From Chryseobacterium sp. SC28 (GTDB lineage Bacteria > Bacteroidota > Bacteroidia > Flavobacteriales > Weeksellaceae), in the NCBI RefSeq assembly GCF_003932955.1, contig NZ_QOVY01000006.1:25028-89027 (forward strand): DNA of 64,000 bases, given 5' to 3'. Positions 18,336 to 27,520 of the stretch are shown piece by piece; position 1 is the first letter of the stretch, and each line of letters opens with the position of its first letter. Under the pieces are notes generated by a model that worked only from the letters and a program-made list of their open reading frames with translations, searched no databases and had not been told where the DNA came from. Made by a program: the position numbers and the translations under genes.

Positions 18336-20387
18336 ATGAAAAAAGTCTTTTTAAGTGCCGGATTGCTCTTTTCTTATTATTTTGCTAATGCTCAGGATTT
18401 TAGAACTGAAAGATTAAAAAATGAGAGGAAACTGGATCAATATTTTATAAAGAACAAAAACCGATATTCTGAAAAGGAAAAAGACAGCCTGAAAAAGAAC
18501 CTTGCCGGTTTTGCAGGAGAGATTCCGCTTTTTTATTCTCTGGAAGAAACGAGTGCTAATGCCACTGCCAATATCGATGAGTTGCAAGCCGGAACTGTCG
18601 CCGGCATCGCTGCTCCGGTTACGGGGAATGGTGTGAAGATTACGGTTTTTGATGCCGGCAGAATCCAAGACACGCACGAGCAGTTTGCCACCAATAGAGC
18701 GGTAAATCAGGAAGCAAGCAGTGAAGCCAAACATTATCACGGCACCAATGTGAATAGTATTTTGATCGGAAACGGAGTGGCGACTGGAACTTTCACGCAA
18801 AGCAGCATCGCCTATCCGAAAGCCAATGCCAAAGGCATCCTTCCCCAAGGAACGACGGATAATTACATGTTTGCAACGACTGCTTTGGGCAATAATTATG
18901 ACAAACTCGCCAATCTGCCGGATTTGAATATTTCCAACCATTCTTACGGTGTGAATGTAGGCTGGCAACTTTCTGGCGGCGCCTATTACTGGATAGGAAA
19001 TTATGAACTGAATCATCAGGATACCTACTCAGGCGCCTATTATCAGAATGATTATAACTTCGATACCATCGTGTATTCTCAGCCTCAACAGATCATTGTA
19101 AAATCAGTGGGAAATTACTACGGTGTTGGTCCGGCAGCCAATTCGACAAAATATAAATATGACACAGCAACAAGCAGCTGGATTCCTTTTGCTACCACCG
19201 ACGAGATTCCACCGGCCAACTGCAGCCAGGGTTACAACTGCATCGGCTACGGATCGTTGGCCAAGAATATTATTGTAGTTGGAGCGGTGAATCAACTGAC
19301 GACACCGAATCACAAATATACTCAGACTTCCGATGTTGTAAAATGGAGTTTCAGCAGCGCCGGTCCTAGAAAAGATGGTGCTATAAAGCCCGATCTGACG
19401 GCAGTTGGCGTCGATATGATCATGGCGAACTACACCACTTCGAATCCAACGACGAACAATCTGTACGTGGTGAATTACGGAACATCTTATGCCGCACCAA
19501 TGGTAACGGGGATTGCAGGTGCGCTGACTCAGATCAAAAGAAATATCTCCGGAGACAGCAGTTTTATCTTCAAAGCGGACGAGATGAAGGCGCTGCTGAC
19601 GCATACAGCGAATGAAGCGGGCAGACCCGGCCCCGATGTTTGGTATGGATGGGGATTGGTAGATGCTAAAAAAGCGGCGCAGGTGTTGGTAAATGTGTTG
19701 ACGGAAGATGCTTGTTTCGAAAGACTAAATCTTAAATCTGGACTTAATTTTACTAAAGAAATCAAAGCATCCGGAACTGAACCCTTGAAAGTGAGTATTT
19801 CCTGGGTAGATCCTGCCATTGCTTATTTTACAAATGATATCGATCTTCAGCAGAATCACACGTCCCGAATCGTGAATGATCTGGATTTGAGGGTCGTCGA
19901 AGTGAGTTCCGGCACAACTTTTTACCCCTGGAAATTGGACATTGATGATCCAAATGCCAATGCGACTAACGGTGATAATACTGTCGATAATGTGGAGCAA
20001 ATTGTAATTGAAAATCCGGTCGCCAACGGCATTTACAAAATAGAAGTGAGCAGCAAAAACACCTTGGTAAATCAAACGGGAGATCCTGCAACACAGGATT
20101 TTGCTTTGGTGGCAACAGGAACCGAGAAGATCACTTTGGATGCTGATAATCCATCGAAAAATCATATCAAAATTTACCCTACAAAAACCTCTGATCTAAT
20201 TCATATTGATGCGCCAACCGAGATCGTAAGAATTGCTCTTTTTGATATGAATGGAAAATTAGTTTTTGAAAATATAAGACCCTCAAAATCTGAAACGATT
20301 CATTTGAATCAATTGCCAAGTTCGGTTTATATTCTAACGGTCACAACGAAGACAGGCAATATATCGAAGAAAATCATTAAACAATAA
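18336..20387 (+). CDS. S8 (subtilisin) family serine peptidase with T9SS type A signal
   Basis: A secreted protease of 683 residues. The signal peptide ends near FANAQ. The catalytic triad is visible: Asp106 in ITVFDAGRI, His135 in HYHGTNVNS and Ser384 in NYGTSYAAPMVTG. A beta-rich P-domain-like region (about 465-615, SISWVDPA, NDLDLRV) follows, then a T9SS sorting domain (IKIYPTKTSDLIHID, SSVYILTVTTK). The YGTSYAAP serine motif is a variant of GTSMAxP typical of flavobacterial secreted subtilases. It converges on the next T9SS gene and shares an inverted repeat at 20446-20471 with it. Confidence 0.93.
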   Translation: MKKVFLSAGLLFSYYFANAQDFRTERLKNERKLDQYFIKNKNRYSEKEKDSLKKNLAGFAGEIPLFYSLEETSANATANIDELQAGTVAGIAAPVTGNGVKITVFDAGRIQDTHEQFATNRAVNQEASSEAKHYHGTNVNSILIGNGVATGTFTQSSIAYPKANAKGILPQGTTDNYMFATTALGNNYDKLANLPDLNISNHSYGVNVGWQLSGGAYYWIGNYELNHQDTYSGAYYQNDYNFDTIVYSQPQQIIVKSVGNYYGVGPAANSTKYKYDTATSSWIPFATTDEIPPANCSQGYNCIGYGSLAKNIIVVGAVNQLTTPNHKYTQTSDVVKWSFSSAGPRKDGAIKPDLTAVGVDMIMANYTTSNPTTNNLYVVNYGTSYAAPMVTGIAGALTQIKRNISGDSSFIFKADEMKALLTHTANEAGRPGPDVWYGWGLVDAKKAAQVLVNVLTEDACFERLNLKSGLNFTKEIKASGTEPLKVSISWVDPAIAYFTNDIDLQQNHTSRIVNDLDLRVVEVSSGTTFYPWKLDIDDPNANATNGDNTVDNVEQIVIENPVANGIYKIEVSSKNTLVNQTGDPATQDFALVATGTEKITLDADNPSKNHIKIYPTKTSDLIHIDAPTEIVRIALFDMNGKLVFENIRPSKSETIHLNQLPSSVYILTVTTKTGNISKKIIKQ

Positions 20388-20445
20388 ATTTAGAATTCGA
20401 AAACAGAATGTTATAAAGCCTGGCAATCCAACAAATATAAAACAA

Positions 20446-20471
20446 GAAGCCCACTCCGAAAAGTGGGCTTC
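20446..20471. terminator. Hairpin between convergent T9SS genes, likely bidirectional terminator
   Basis: A perfect 10-base stem GAAGCCCACT/AGTGGGCTTC lies between the subtilase stop (20387) and the GEVED-type gene stop (20492). The T-richness beyond the stem is better on the minus strand. Confidence 0.7.
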
Positions 20472-20491
20472 ATTAATGAAATTCTAAAGAA

Positions 20492-22075
20492 TTATTTTTT
20501 AATCGCTTTGAAAGTTTTGACACTTCCATCAGCCATTTTAAGGTTTACGAGGTATAATCCCGATTTCAAATTAGATAAATTAATTTCGGAAGCCGGTGCA
20601 AGCGTTTTCACTTCTCTTCCGGTCATATCATTTACAGAAATCGATTTTACATCTTTTACATCAGATATTTTAAGAACATCCGTGAAAGGGTTTGGATATA
20701 TAGAGATACCGACCTTGCTCACATCCGTAACAGCCAAGAACTCTTGATAGTCTAATGTGAAATCCAAAGTTTGTCCATTGGTCATACTCGAGCAAGCTGA
20801 AGACAATGCAGGATTAATGATGGTTGTACTAGAATTGAAATTATATTTTACTCTCATCACTTTTTTACCAAGAGCCGTTCCGACTGGAACTGTAATATTT
20901 CCGGTCAATGTTACCGGATTGGTAGATCCTACAGCGGTTATCATTGTAGCCGGCGTATTAAAATACGACTCTCCGGCATCCTCAAAGTCACCGTCGTTGT
21001 TCCAATCAATAAAGGCAGCCATGCCCCATCTATTGGTAGTACCGATCGTAACACCCTTAACAACAAGAGGAAGAGAGGACACATTATTTTTTACCTCGAA
21101 TGTGGTATCAGCAGTATAATCGATATAAGGAGTTACTGATCCTGCTGCCGTATAACCCGTTGATTTCGTAATACTTGCGAAAGTAACAGAATTTATTGGG
21201 GCAACGTTAGTTGGAACAGTAGAAGTTATGGGTCCGCAATGGCCTACTGTACTATTTGTTGTAAACGAGATTTCCTGACATCCGGTGGCATCTCCCACAT
21301 TATTTGTAGGAACCACTTTAGCATAGTATGTCGTATTTGTAGCAAGAGAAACATTCTGCATAGTGCCTATAACTGTTGTATTTAGAACATCAGAACCACC
21401 GGGAGTTGTTCCAACGGTCAATTTATAAGCTGAAGCAGTGGATACATATTGCCAACTAAGTCCAACTGTTCCTCCCGCAATTGTGCTGCCGTCAGCCGGT
21501 GTAGTAAACGAGGTACATGGCGGTACAGAAGTTACAACGGCTTGTTTTACAGAAAGATCATCAATGTAAAGAGCGCCTGTGGTGCCACCGGTTCTGACCA
21601 ACCAAGTTCCTACGCCGTAAATCTTTGCAGGATCGAAGGTTCCTGCAGGAATGGTAGCAGATAAATTGGCGCATTCGGTAACAGCCGCTGAAGTTAACGG
21701 GACACCGGTTCCTACAGTGTAGATCGTCCAACTATTTGCTTGAGGACTGAAGATTGCGTACATGGCATAAAGTGTGCCGGTAAGTCCTGGCGCTTTTTTA
21801 TAGTTGAAACTCACCGTAAGTGCCTGACCGTTGTTCGTCTGGCCGGTGATATCTCCAACTTCCAGGAGATCTGCCATCCACCCCGTTTGGCTTACAGTGG
21901 CACTGTAAGTTAATGATCCTGACGTTGTGGCACTACAATAGTTCGCCGTGTTCAGGGCGCCACCACCAAACTGATAAAAGCCCGTCAGATCGCCTTCAAA
22001 ATCGTGAGTAAAATCGTATTGGGCGTTGACTCCAATACCTAATGCCAAAAGGCAAGAGAATAGAAATTTTTTCAT
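20492..22075 (-). CDS. T9SS-secreted protein with Fn3-like and GEVED domains (paralogue 2)
   Basis: A 527-residue exported protein. The signal peptide is MKKFLFSCLLALGIGVNAQ. A jelly-roll-like N-terminal domain (about 20-180, ending LYIDDLSVKQAV) comes next, then a Fn3-like domain (about 185-275, YYAKVVPTNNVGDATGCQEI). A GEVED-like domain follows (about 280-440, with AAFIDWNNDGDFEDAGE), then a type A sorting domain (IYPNPFTDVLKISDV, SGLYLVNLK). The same architecture and near-identical C-terminus occur at 11664-13214. The two copies bracket dnaE and the subtilase. Function is unknown; no enzymatic motif is visible. Confidence 0.85.
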   Translation of the reverse strand: MKKFLFSCLLALGIGVNAQYDFTHDFEGDLTGFYQFGGGALNTANYCSATTSGSLTYSATVSQTGWMADLLEVGDITGQTNNGQALTVSFNYKKAPGLTGTLYAMYAIFSPQANSWTIYTVGTGVPLTSAAVTECANLSATIPAGTFDPAKIYGVGTWLVRTGGTTGALYIDDLSVKQAVVTSVPPCTSFTTPADGSTIAGGTVGLSWQYVSTASAYKLTVGTTPGGSDVLNTTVIGTMQNVSLATNTTYYAKVVPTNNVGDATGCQEISFTTNSTVGHCGPITSTVPTNVAPINSVTFASITKSTGYTAAGSVTPYIDYTADTTFEVKNNVSSLPLVVKGVTIGTTNRWGMAAFIDWNNDGDFEDAGESYFNTPATMITAVGSTNPVTLTGNITVPVGTALGKKVMRVKYNFNSSTTIINPALSSACSSMTNGQTLDFTLDYQEFLAVTDVSKVGISIYPNPFTDVLKISDVKDVKSISVNDMTGREVKTLAPASEINLSNLKSGLYLVNLKMADGSVKTFKAIKK

Positions 22076-22214
22076 AATATTATAATATTTATTTAAATTG
22101 ATACGAATATAAAATTAATTTTTGATTAAAAAAAGAATTTTAACATTTTCAGATCCAACAGCCGAAAAGTCTATAACAAAAAAAATCCCACAAATAAATA
22201 ATTTGTAGGATATG

Positions 22215-22288
22215 CGATCCGGACGGGACTCGAACCCGCGACCTCCGCCGTGACAGGGCGGCATTCTAACCAGCTGAACTACCGGATC
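22215..22288 (-). tRNA. tRNA-Asp (anticodon GTC)
   Basis: On the minus strand the acceptor arm GATCCGG pairs with CCGGATC, followed by discriminator G. The anticodon stem is CCGCC/GGCGG around loop CTGTCAC with anticodon GTC. The T-arm has GCGGGTTCGAGTCCCGT. The length is 74 bases and no full CCA is encoded. It is a single isolated tRNA gene. Confidence 0.97.
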
Positions 22289-22638
22289 AATTTTTATTTG
22301 AAAATATTTGATAAACTTTTGCCATCCCCGACCGTAGTTCTGCAGAAGGATTTCTTTTTATGCAAAGTCTACCGCGTGATTAAGCTGGTGCAAATATATG
22401 GCTTTTTTTATTTTCACCAAACAAAGCCACAATTTTTCATAGAAACTTAGTGCAAGATACAGATTTTCAAATACAAAAAATTATTTTGTGTTAAATCCGG
22501 AATCCGAAAAGGTTTGGAAATTAAATTTGATTATGCTAAAAATTTCCGCTGCTCCGGATCACCTCAAAAAGTTAGACTTTACAAGGTATTCCAGAGCAGC
22601 AGATTTTTTATAAAACAGGTCGGAATCTGATGTTCAAA
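22289..22638. other. Gene-free stretch between tRNA-Asp and the ice-binding gene
   Basis: This 350-base gap holds no convincing ORF. The only structure I see is an imperfect inverted repeat at about 22548-22600 (GCTGCTCcGGA against TCCaGAGCAGC, a 30-base loop), followed by a T-run on the plus strand. It may be a weak terminator or leader structure, or nothing. Confidence 0.5.
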
Positions 22639-24240
22639 TTATGGTTTTGAAATAAGTTTACCGCTTTGTTGTACACCAGTTTTACCTTTAAATTGGTAGA
22701 AGTAGATTCCTGCAGGGACATTTATATCTAAAGCAGTCGTCTTGTTGGTCAGGCGCATTTTTAAAACGTTTGAACCAGCGCTATTAAAAATCAAAAGATC
22801 CGATCCCACTTCTGCTTCATCTAAAGTGATGTGAAGAACCGACGAAAATGGATTTGGATAGAGGGTAGCAAATTTATTTTGAGAAGAAGCGGACATTGTT
22901 CCTAATGTGCTACACCCAGGCGTCATTACCGCAGTAATGCTCGCGGTGGCCACGGCGCCCGTCGTAGTAAGGATCCGCCCTTCGAGACTCGTACCGGTAT
23001 TGAGATTGACTGCGCCATTGTTACCAATCAAAGTTCCTTTAAAACTGGAGTAGTCATTGAGGCTTATGGCGCCGTCTACTTTCCAAAAAACGTTTTTCGC
23101 CTGAGCACCGTTTTGTAAAAGTACGGAAGCGTAAGTACCGGTTGACAGAGCACCGTTGATTTTGATTACGAATACGGCATCAGGATTGTTTTGGGCATTT
23201 AAGATGACGTTTCCGTTAAGAACCGTTGCGGCGTTCAGAAGATAAGTATGGGGTGTAAGCACCAGATCTTGTCCAAAGGCTGCAGGATATAGTAACTCGA
23301 TATCGGTAGAAAGTGTATTAAGATAAGTATAAACATTGTTGAGATCCAAAGCGCAAGCCGCCGTAGAAATATCCGGATTTGAATGGATGGTTCCTGTTAC
23401 ATTCAGAGGATCAAAACCAGTTGTTAAACCAACATTAGACCCAATATCGCCTGTCACCAAAGAAATTCCTGAGTTGGTAACTGTTCCGCTTCCCGTAAAT
23501 ATCGTATAGCATGCCACTGTATTTAGAACCGGTAACGCAGGACCGGTAAGGATTGGAGAACCGCAACCAATCGGTGTGGTAACCGTCACGCCAGAAACCG
23601 ACACGGCACCCGTCGTAGACAAAGCACGCCCCTCAATCGTTACACCGCTGTTAAGAACTATTGCTGCATTATTGGCGACGAGCGTTCCTTTCATTTCGGT
23701 ATTGGTAGCCAAGTCTACAAGACCTTCCACCTTCCAAAATACATTACATGCTGTTGCCCCGTTGGTAAGAACAACTTTAGCACCGGAAGTAGAGGAGAAT
23801 GCGCCCTGTATTTTGAAAATAAAAACAGCATTGGCGTTCCCACCCCCGTCGAGAGTTAAAGTATTATCCAGAATTGCACTCTGTCCTATAGAATAAACTC
23901 CGGCAGGAAGTATTTGTCCGTTTCCAAGCAGCGGAGCGGGGAAAAAGTTGGAGATGGTGGCATTAAGTTGATTGTAAGCAAGTGTTAAAGCAGCTGCAGC
24001 ACTGGCCGCAGCACCATCAGCGTCGTGCATCACGCCATCGACATTTCCGAAATTGGTGCTGGATCCGTTCGCCGTTCCGACATCGCCGGTCAGGTGAGAC
24101 AATCCTGTGTTACTAACAGCTCCATTGCTGGAAAAGAGCGCAAAATTAGCAACAGACCCTAACACAGGTGCCTGAGCTATCAGTTGTGAGTTGAAGCACA
24201 TAAAAGCAGCCACAGCTGCTAATTTTAAAATTTTTTTCAT
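22639..24240 (-). CDS. Ice-binding-like protein with two tandem DUF3494 domains and T9SS signal
   Basis: A 533-residue secreted protein. The start is taken at MKKILKLAAVAAF, a clean signal peptide ending SQLIAQ, rather than the in-frame ATG 63 bases upstream. Two DUF3494 (ice-binding-like beta-solenoid) domains follow, about residues 28-225 and 235-435. Each has the family sequence pattern: GDVG or GDIG near the start, then VFIFKIQGA or VFVIKINGA, NVFWKVEG or NVFWKVDG, MKGTLVANN or FKGTLIGNN, and EGRALSTTGAV or EGRILTTTGAV. A type A sorting domain (ATLYPNPFSSVLHIT, GIYFYQFKGK) closes it. Family members bind ice; others are adhesins of unknown ligand. Confidence 0.9.
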   Translation of the reverse strand: MKKILKLAAVAAFMCFNSQLIAQAPVLGSVANFALFSSNGAVSNTGLSHLTGDVGTANGSSTNFGNVDGVMHDADGAAASAAAALTLAYNQLNATISNFFPAPLLGNGQILPAGVYSIGQSAILDNTLTLDGGGNANAVFIFKIQGAFSSTSGAKVVLTNGATACNVFWKVEGLVDLATNTEMKGTLVANNAAIVLNSGVTIEGRALSTTGAVSVSGVTVTTPIGCGSPILTGPALPVLNTVACYTIFTGSGTVTNSGISLVTGDIGSNVGLTTGFDPLNVTGTIHSNPDISTAACALDLNNVYTYLNTLSTDIELLYPAAFGQDLVLTPHTYLLNAATVLNGNVILNAQNNPDAVFVIKINGALSTGTYASVLLQNGAQAKNVFWKVDGAISLNDYSSFKGTLIGNNGAVNLNTGTSLEGRILTTTGAVATASITAVMTPGCSTLGTMSASSQNKFATLYPNPFSSVLHITLDEAEVGSDLLIFNSAGSNVLKMRLTNKTTALDINVPAGIYFYQFKGKTGVQQSGKLISKP

Positions 24241-24448
24241 TATTTTATTTTTTATTAGTTGAAAATTAATTAATCCAACATTTATTAATATTACGAAAAT
24301 CATACCGAAAAAGATATATTTTTAATAAATTTAAAAAATAAAAAAATAAAACGTAAAAAATAAAAAATAAATTAATCTAATTTTTATCAATAATTAAAAT
24401 TTGTAAGGCTTGTAGATTAATGATAATGGTCATTCGCAAATTTTAAAC

Positions 24449-24480
24449 AAAAAAAAACGCTTCTCCATTAGAAAAGCGTT
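24449..24480 (-). terminator. Intrinsic terminator after trxA
   Basis: A 10-base stem AACGCTTTTC/GAGAAGCGTT (one wobble pair) is followed by a T-run on the minus strand, 31 bases past the trxA stop. It ends the long minus-strand gene series. Confidence 0.85.
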
Positions 24481-24510
24481 CATTGTTCGTTATATAATTT
24501 TGATTCCTTA

Positions 24511-24828
24511 TCAGAGGAATGCATTCAGCTTTTCGGCAATTAGCTCTTTTGGTGCAACTCCCACAATCTTGTCTACTACCTCGCCTTCTTTGAAGATCAA
24601 AACGGTTGGGATATTTCTGATGCCGTAATCTACGGAAATCTGTTGATTATTATCCACATCCACTTTGCCGACAACAGCTCTTCCTTCAAAGTCTATTGCG
24701 ACTTCCTCGATAATCGGTCCCAGCATTCTGCAAGGCCCGCACCACGCTGCCCAAAAATCTACCAAAACCGGTATACTGGAATTAAGTACCGTTTCCTGGA
24801 ACGATTGATCTGTGATTTCTACTGCCAT
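24511..24828 (-). CDS. trxA: Thioredoxin
   Basis: The general cytosolic disulfide reductant. At 105 residues it has the full thioredoxin fold with active site WCGPC (Cys30, Cys33), then the cis-proline region IRNIPTVLIFKEGE. There is no signal peptide, so it is cytoplasmic. It lies 69 bases after the cysteine desulfurase gene and is the last gene before a terminator. Co-transcription with the desulfurase would couple persulfide chemistry to reductant supply, but this is inference. Confidence 0.96.
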   Translation of the reverse strand: MAVEITDQSFQETVLNSSIPVLVDFWAAWCGPCRMLGPIIEEVAIDFEGRAVVGKVDVDNNQQISVDYGIRNIPTVLIFKEGEVVDKIVGVAPKELIAEKLNAFL

Positions 24829-24897
24829 AATTTCTATATTTTCTGAGTTAATTTATGGTACAAAAATACAAAATATTATCTTTAACTGTCGCAATGC

Positions 24898-26070
24898 TTA
24901 TCTATGCAAACTATCAGATTTTTCTATAACGAAAGGGCGACCAATTTCTTCCAATGCCAGAACCAAGGCATCGATGTCGGACTTCTTCGTATAATGGCTG
25001 AATGAAATTCGCAATGGCGTGCAGCACTCCAACTCATCTTCCGACAAAATGGACATCAGCACCATCGAGGGTTTCGAGGCTCCGGAACTGCAAGCGCTTC
25101 CTTGGGAGATGGCAATGCCTTTCATATCCAATTGTAGCCCGATCAGCGGATTTCTATACGGAAGCAAAATGTTCAGAATGGTGTAAAGGCTCTTGTCTTC
25201 GGCACTTCTTCCATTGAACTTGATGCCCGGTATTTTTTCTTTTAATTGCTGAATGGCGTAATGTTTAATTTCGATAATAAGATTTTTGTAATCTTCCATT
25301 TTCGTTTGAGAAATCTCCCAAGCCTTTCCCAGACCCGCAATTCCCGTAACATTTTCCGTGCCTGCTCTCATACTTCTTTCCTGAGAACCGCCGGTGATCA
25401 AGCCTTTCAACCCGGACGACTTGCGAATAAATGCAAAACCGGAGCCCTTAGGCCCGTGGAATTTGTGTGCGCTGCAAGACGCAAAGTCTAAAGGAATTTT
25501 GGAAAAATCCAAATCCAAGTGCGCCATCGTCTGTACGGTGTCCGAATGGAAAAGGGCGTGATTTTCTTTGCAAAGATCGGCCACTTTCCGGATGTCGAGA
25601 ATGTTTCCGATCTCGTTGTTGGCGTGCATTAATGTGACTAATGTTTTTTTGTCCGAAGATTTGAGAGCATCCTCTAATTCTTGAAGATCCAAATCTCCTT
25701 GGGCGTCGGGTTTCAAGTAAAGCAATTCTACACCTTTCAGTTTTTTCATCTCCAAGCAAGTTTCGGCCACGCATTTGTGCTCCAGAGGCGATGTGATGAT
25801 CCTTTCTACGCCAAGATAATTAACGGCAGACTTGATGATCATATTATTGGATTCCGTTCCGCAAGAGGTGAAGATAATCTCGCCGGGCGTCACTTTCAAT
25901 GAGTTTGCAATCTTGCGTCTTACTTCTTCCAAAATGGTTTTAGCCTCCTGCCCCAGGCTGTGCGTTGACGACGGATTGCCATAATTGAATTTTAAAACAT
26001 TGACCATACAGTCTATCACTTCCTCATCGAGAGGCGTGGTAGCCGCGTTATCGAGATAAATTCTTTCCAT
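24898..26070 (-). CDS. Cysteine desulfurase family protein (NifS/IscS-like)
   Basis: A PLP-dependent enzyme that takes sulfur from cysteine as a persulfide for Fe-S or thio-nucleotide synthesis. It has 390 residues. Visible are YLDNAATTPLDEEV at the N-terminus, the PLP lysine Lys203 in CSAHKFHGPKGSGF, RAGTENVTG, and the catalytic Cys327 in SQGSACSSGASKPS. It resembles the NifS/IscS group I rather than SufS. It lies 50 bases after the HAD gene and upstream of trxA. No iscU or fdx is adjacent, so a housekeeping or tRNA thiolation role is as likely as dedicated Fe-S assembly. Confidence 0.93.
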   Translation of the reverse strand: MERIYLDNAATTPLDEEVIDCMVNVLKFNYGNPSSTHSLGQEAKTILEEVRRKIANSLKVTPGEIIFTSCGTESNNMIIKSAVNYLGVERIITSPLEHKCVAETCLEMKKLKGVELLYLKPDAQGDLDLQELEDALKSSDKKTLVTLMHANNEIGNILDIRKVADLCKENHALFHSDTVQTMAHLDLDFSKIPLDFASCSAHKFHGPKGSGFAFIRKSSGLKGLITGGSQERSMRAGTENVTGIAGLGKAWEISQTKMEDYKNLIIEIKHYAIQQLKEKIPGIKFNGRSAEDKSLYTILNILLPYRNPLIGLQLDMKGIAISQGSACSSGASKPSMVLMSILSEDELECCTPLRISFSHYTKKSDIDALVLALEEIGRPFVIEKSDSLHR

Positions 26071-26120
26071 GCGTAATGATTTTGAAGCCGAAAAACTTTT
26101 TGAAAAATTAGAGTACTAAA

Positions 26121-26708
26121 TTAATGAAAAAATCGGTAATAAGACTCATTTGCAAACTTGAGCATCGGCTTGTCTCCTGAAGAGTCTCCAAAAGCGATGA
26201 TTTTGTCGAATTTTTTATGGCCTATTTCGGCTTCTATTCTGCAGACTTTTTCATCTTTGTTACAGTTTTTCCCAACAAATTTTCCGGTAAAAACATCATT
26301 CTCAAACTCCGCCTGTGTAGCCAGCAGCTTCATATTCAATTGGTCTGCAAAAGGCTTGACCCAGATGTCCAGCGAGGCCGAAACGAGGTAAGATTCGGTG
26401 TTTTCTCGGTCGATATGATTGATGAAGTCCAATGCATTTTTGCGGATTAGACCGGGGTAATTCTCATCAAAAAACAGTTGGGCCTGCTTTTCTATGTTGA
26501 GTCTGGATTCTCCTTTCAGAATAGACGCGATGAAACTTCTCTTGACGGCTTCTGCATTCGCCAATTTTAATTTTAATAAAATAAAAAGAGGGATATGTCT
26601 CAGAAACTGAACCGAAAACTGAGCCGGATCATAAAACTTCAAGAACAAAAACATCGTGTCTTTGTAAGTGATGGTTCCGTCGAAATCGAAAAGATATAAT
26701 TTTTTCAT
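26121..26708 (-). CDS. HAD-IB family phosphatase of the arabinose-donor cluster
   Basis: A 195-residue haloacid dehalogenase-type hydrolase. It has the nucleophile motif FDFDGTITYKD, motif II SASLD, and motif IV FGDSSGDKPML. The helical cap has the phosphoserine phosphatase-like size. It lies 56 bases after a DprE2-like reductase and follows DprE1- and UbiA-like genes. In mycobacteria a phosphatase removes the 5-phosphate from decaprenyl-phosphoryl-5-phosphoribose before epimerisation. Position and family make that the most economical role here. A generic phosphoserine-like phosphatase is the alternative. Confidence 0.82.
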   Translation of the reverse strand: MKKLYLFDFDGTITYKDTMFLFLKFYDPAQFSVQFLRHIPLFILLKLKLANAEAVKRSFIASILKGESRLNIEKQAQLFFDENYPGLIRKNALDFINHIDRENTESYLVSASLDIWVKPFADQLNMKLLATQAEFENDVFTGKFVGKNCNKDEKVCRIEAEIGHKKFDKIIAFGDSSGDKPMLKFANESYYRFFH

Positions 26709-26764
26709 GAAAGATGGAATTAGAAAATGTACATTAAACTTGGATCATCCAATTTGAAAACCTT

Positions 26765-27490
26765 TTAAAGCTTCAGTTTTTTAAAAATAAACTCAGGAAT
26801 GTTTCTAATGATCAGCATTACAATTGCCCAAATTGGTAAAACATAAACCACATTTTTTTGGCTTTTAAATGCTTTATAAATGATTTGAGCCGCTTTTTTC
26901 GGCGATGCTGTCAAAGCCGGATTCGAGGGTAAACCTTCGGTCATTTTGGTATCCATAAAACCGGGTTTTACGGTCATAACGCGAACTTTTTTATCAAACA
27001 TATAATTTCTCAATCCGCTCAAATAGGCCGTCAAACCGGCTTTGGCACTTCCATAAATAAAATTGCTCTGTCTTCCTCTTTCGCCGGCGACAGAGGAGAG
27101 AACCATCATAGTCCCGGTTCTTTTGGATTCCATTTTTTTAGCAAAGAAATTGAGGACAGGAACTAATTTTGCATAATTGACACCGATGATTCTCTCGGTA
27201 TTTTCATTATCATACAGTCCGTCCTCCGTGCTCAAACCGAGATAGCCTGTGGCACAAAACAAAACATCAGAATCGATATTTTCCAAGGTTTTATAATGGA
27301 TGGTTTTCATCAAATCCAAAGGAATAATCTCCGAATTCTGCAAAAACTTCACTTGGATATGCGCCGCAAATTTCGCAGTCGTTTCGGGATGGGAACTAAG
27401 CAGATAGACGGTGGGGAATCTTTCGCCTTTCGCAAGGCATTCTTCTACAAATGCCTGTGCCACTTCGGAGTTGGAACCAAGTACGATCAT
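26765..27490 (-). CDS. SDR reductase, DprE2-like
   Basis: A 241-residue short-chain dehydrogenase. The active site is well kept: SSVAGERGRQSNFIYGSAKAGL, giving the catalytic Ser and YxxxK. This SSVAGER block is characteristic of DprE2, the NADH-dependent reductase that turns the 2-keto intermediate into polyprenyl-phosphoryl-arabinose. The nucleotide loop is VLGSNSEVAQAF, with Ala where the last Gly of the glycine motif usually is. The C-terminus has a hydrophobic helix (VLPIWAIVMLIIRNIPEF) suited to membrane association. It lies 30 bases after the DprE1-like gene. Confidence 0.85.
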   Translation of the reverse strand: MIVLGSNSEVAQAFVEECLAKGERFPTVYLLSSHPETTAKFAAHIQVKFLQNSEIIPLDLMKTIHYKTLENIDSDVLFCATGYLGLSTEDGLYDNENTERIIGVNYAKLVPVLNFFAKKMESKRTGTMMVLSSVAGERGRQSNFIYGSAKAGLTAYLSGLRNYMFDKKVRVMTVKPGFMDTKMTEGLPSNPALTASPKKAAQIIYKAFKSQKNVVYVLPIWAIVMLIIRNIPEFIFKKLKL

Positions 27491-27520
27491 AGTTTTAAGT
27501 TATGGATTATGACTATCATA

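Noticed and set aside
22548-22600. Structured RNA or riboswitch between tRNA-Asp and the ice-binding gene
   Set aside because: The inverted repeat has mismatches and a 30-base loop, and no known riboswitch core is visible. It is kept only as a note on the gene-free stretch.
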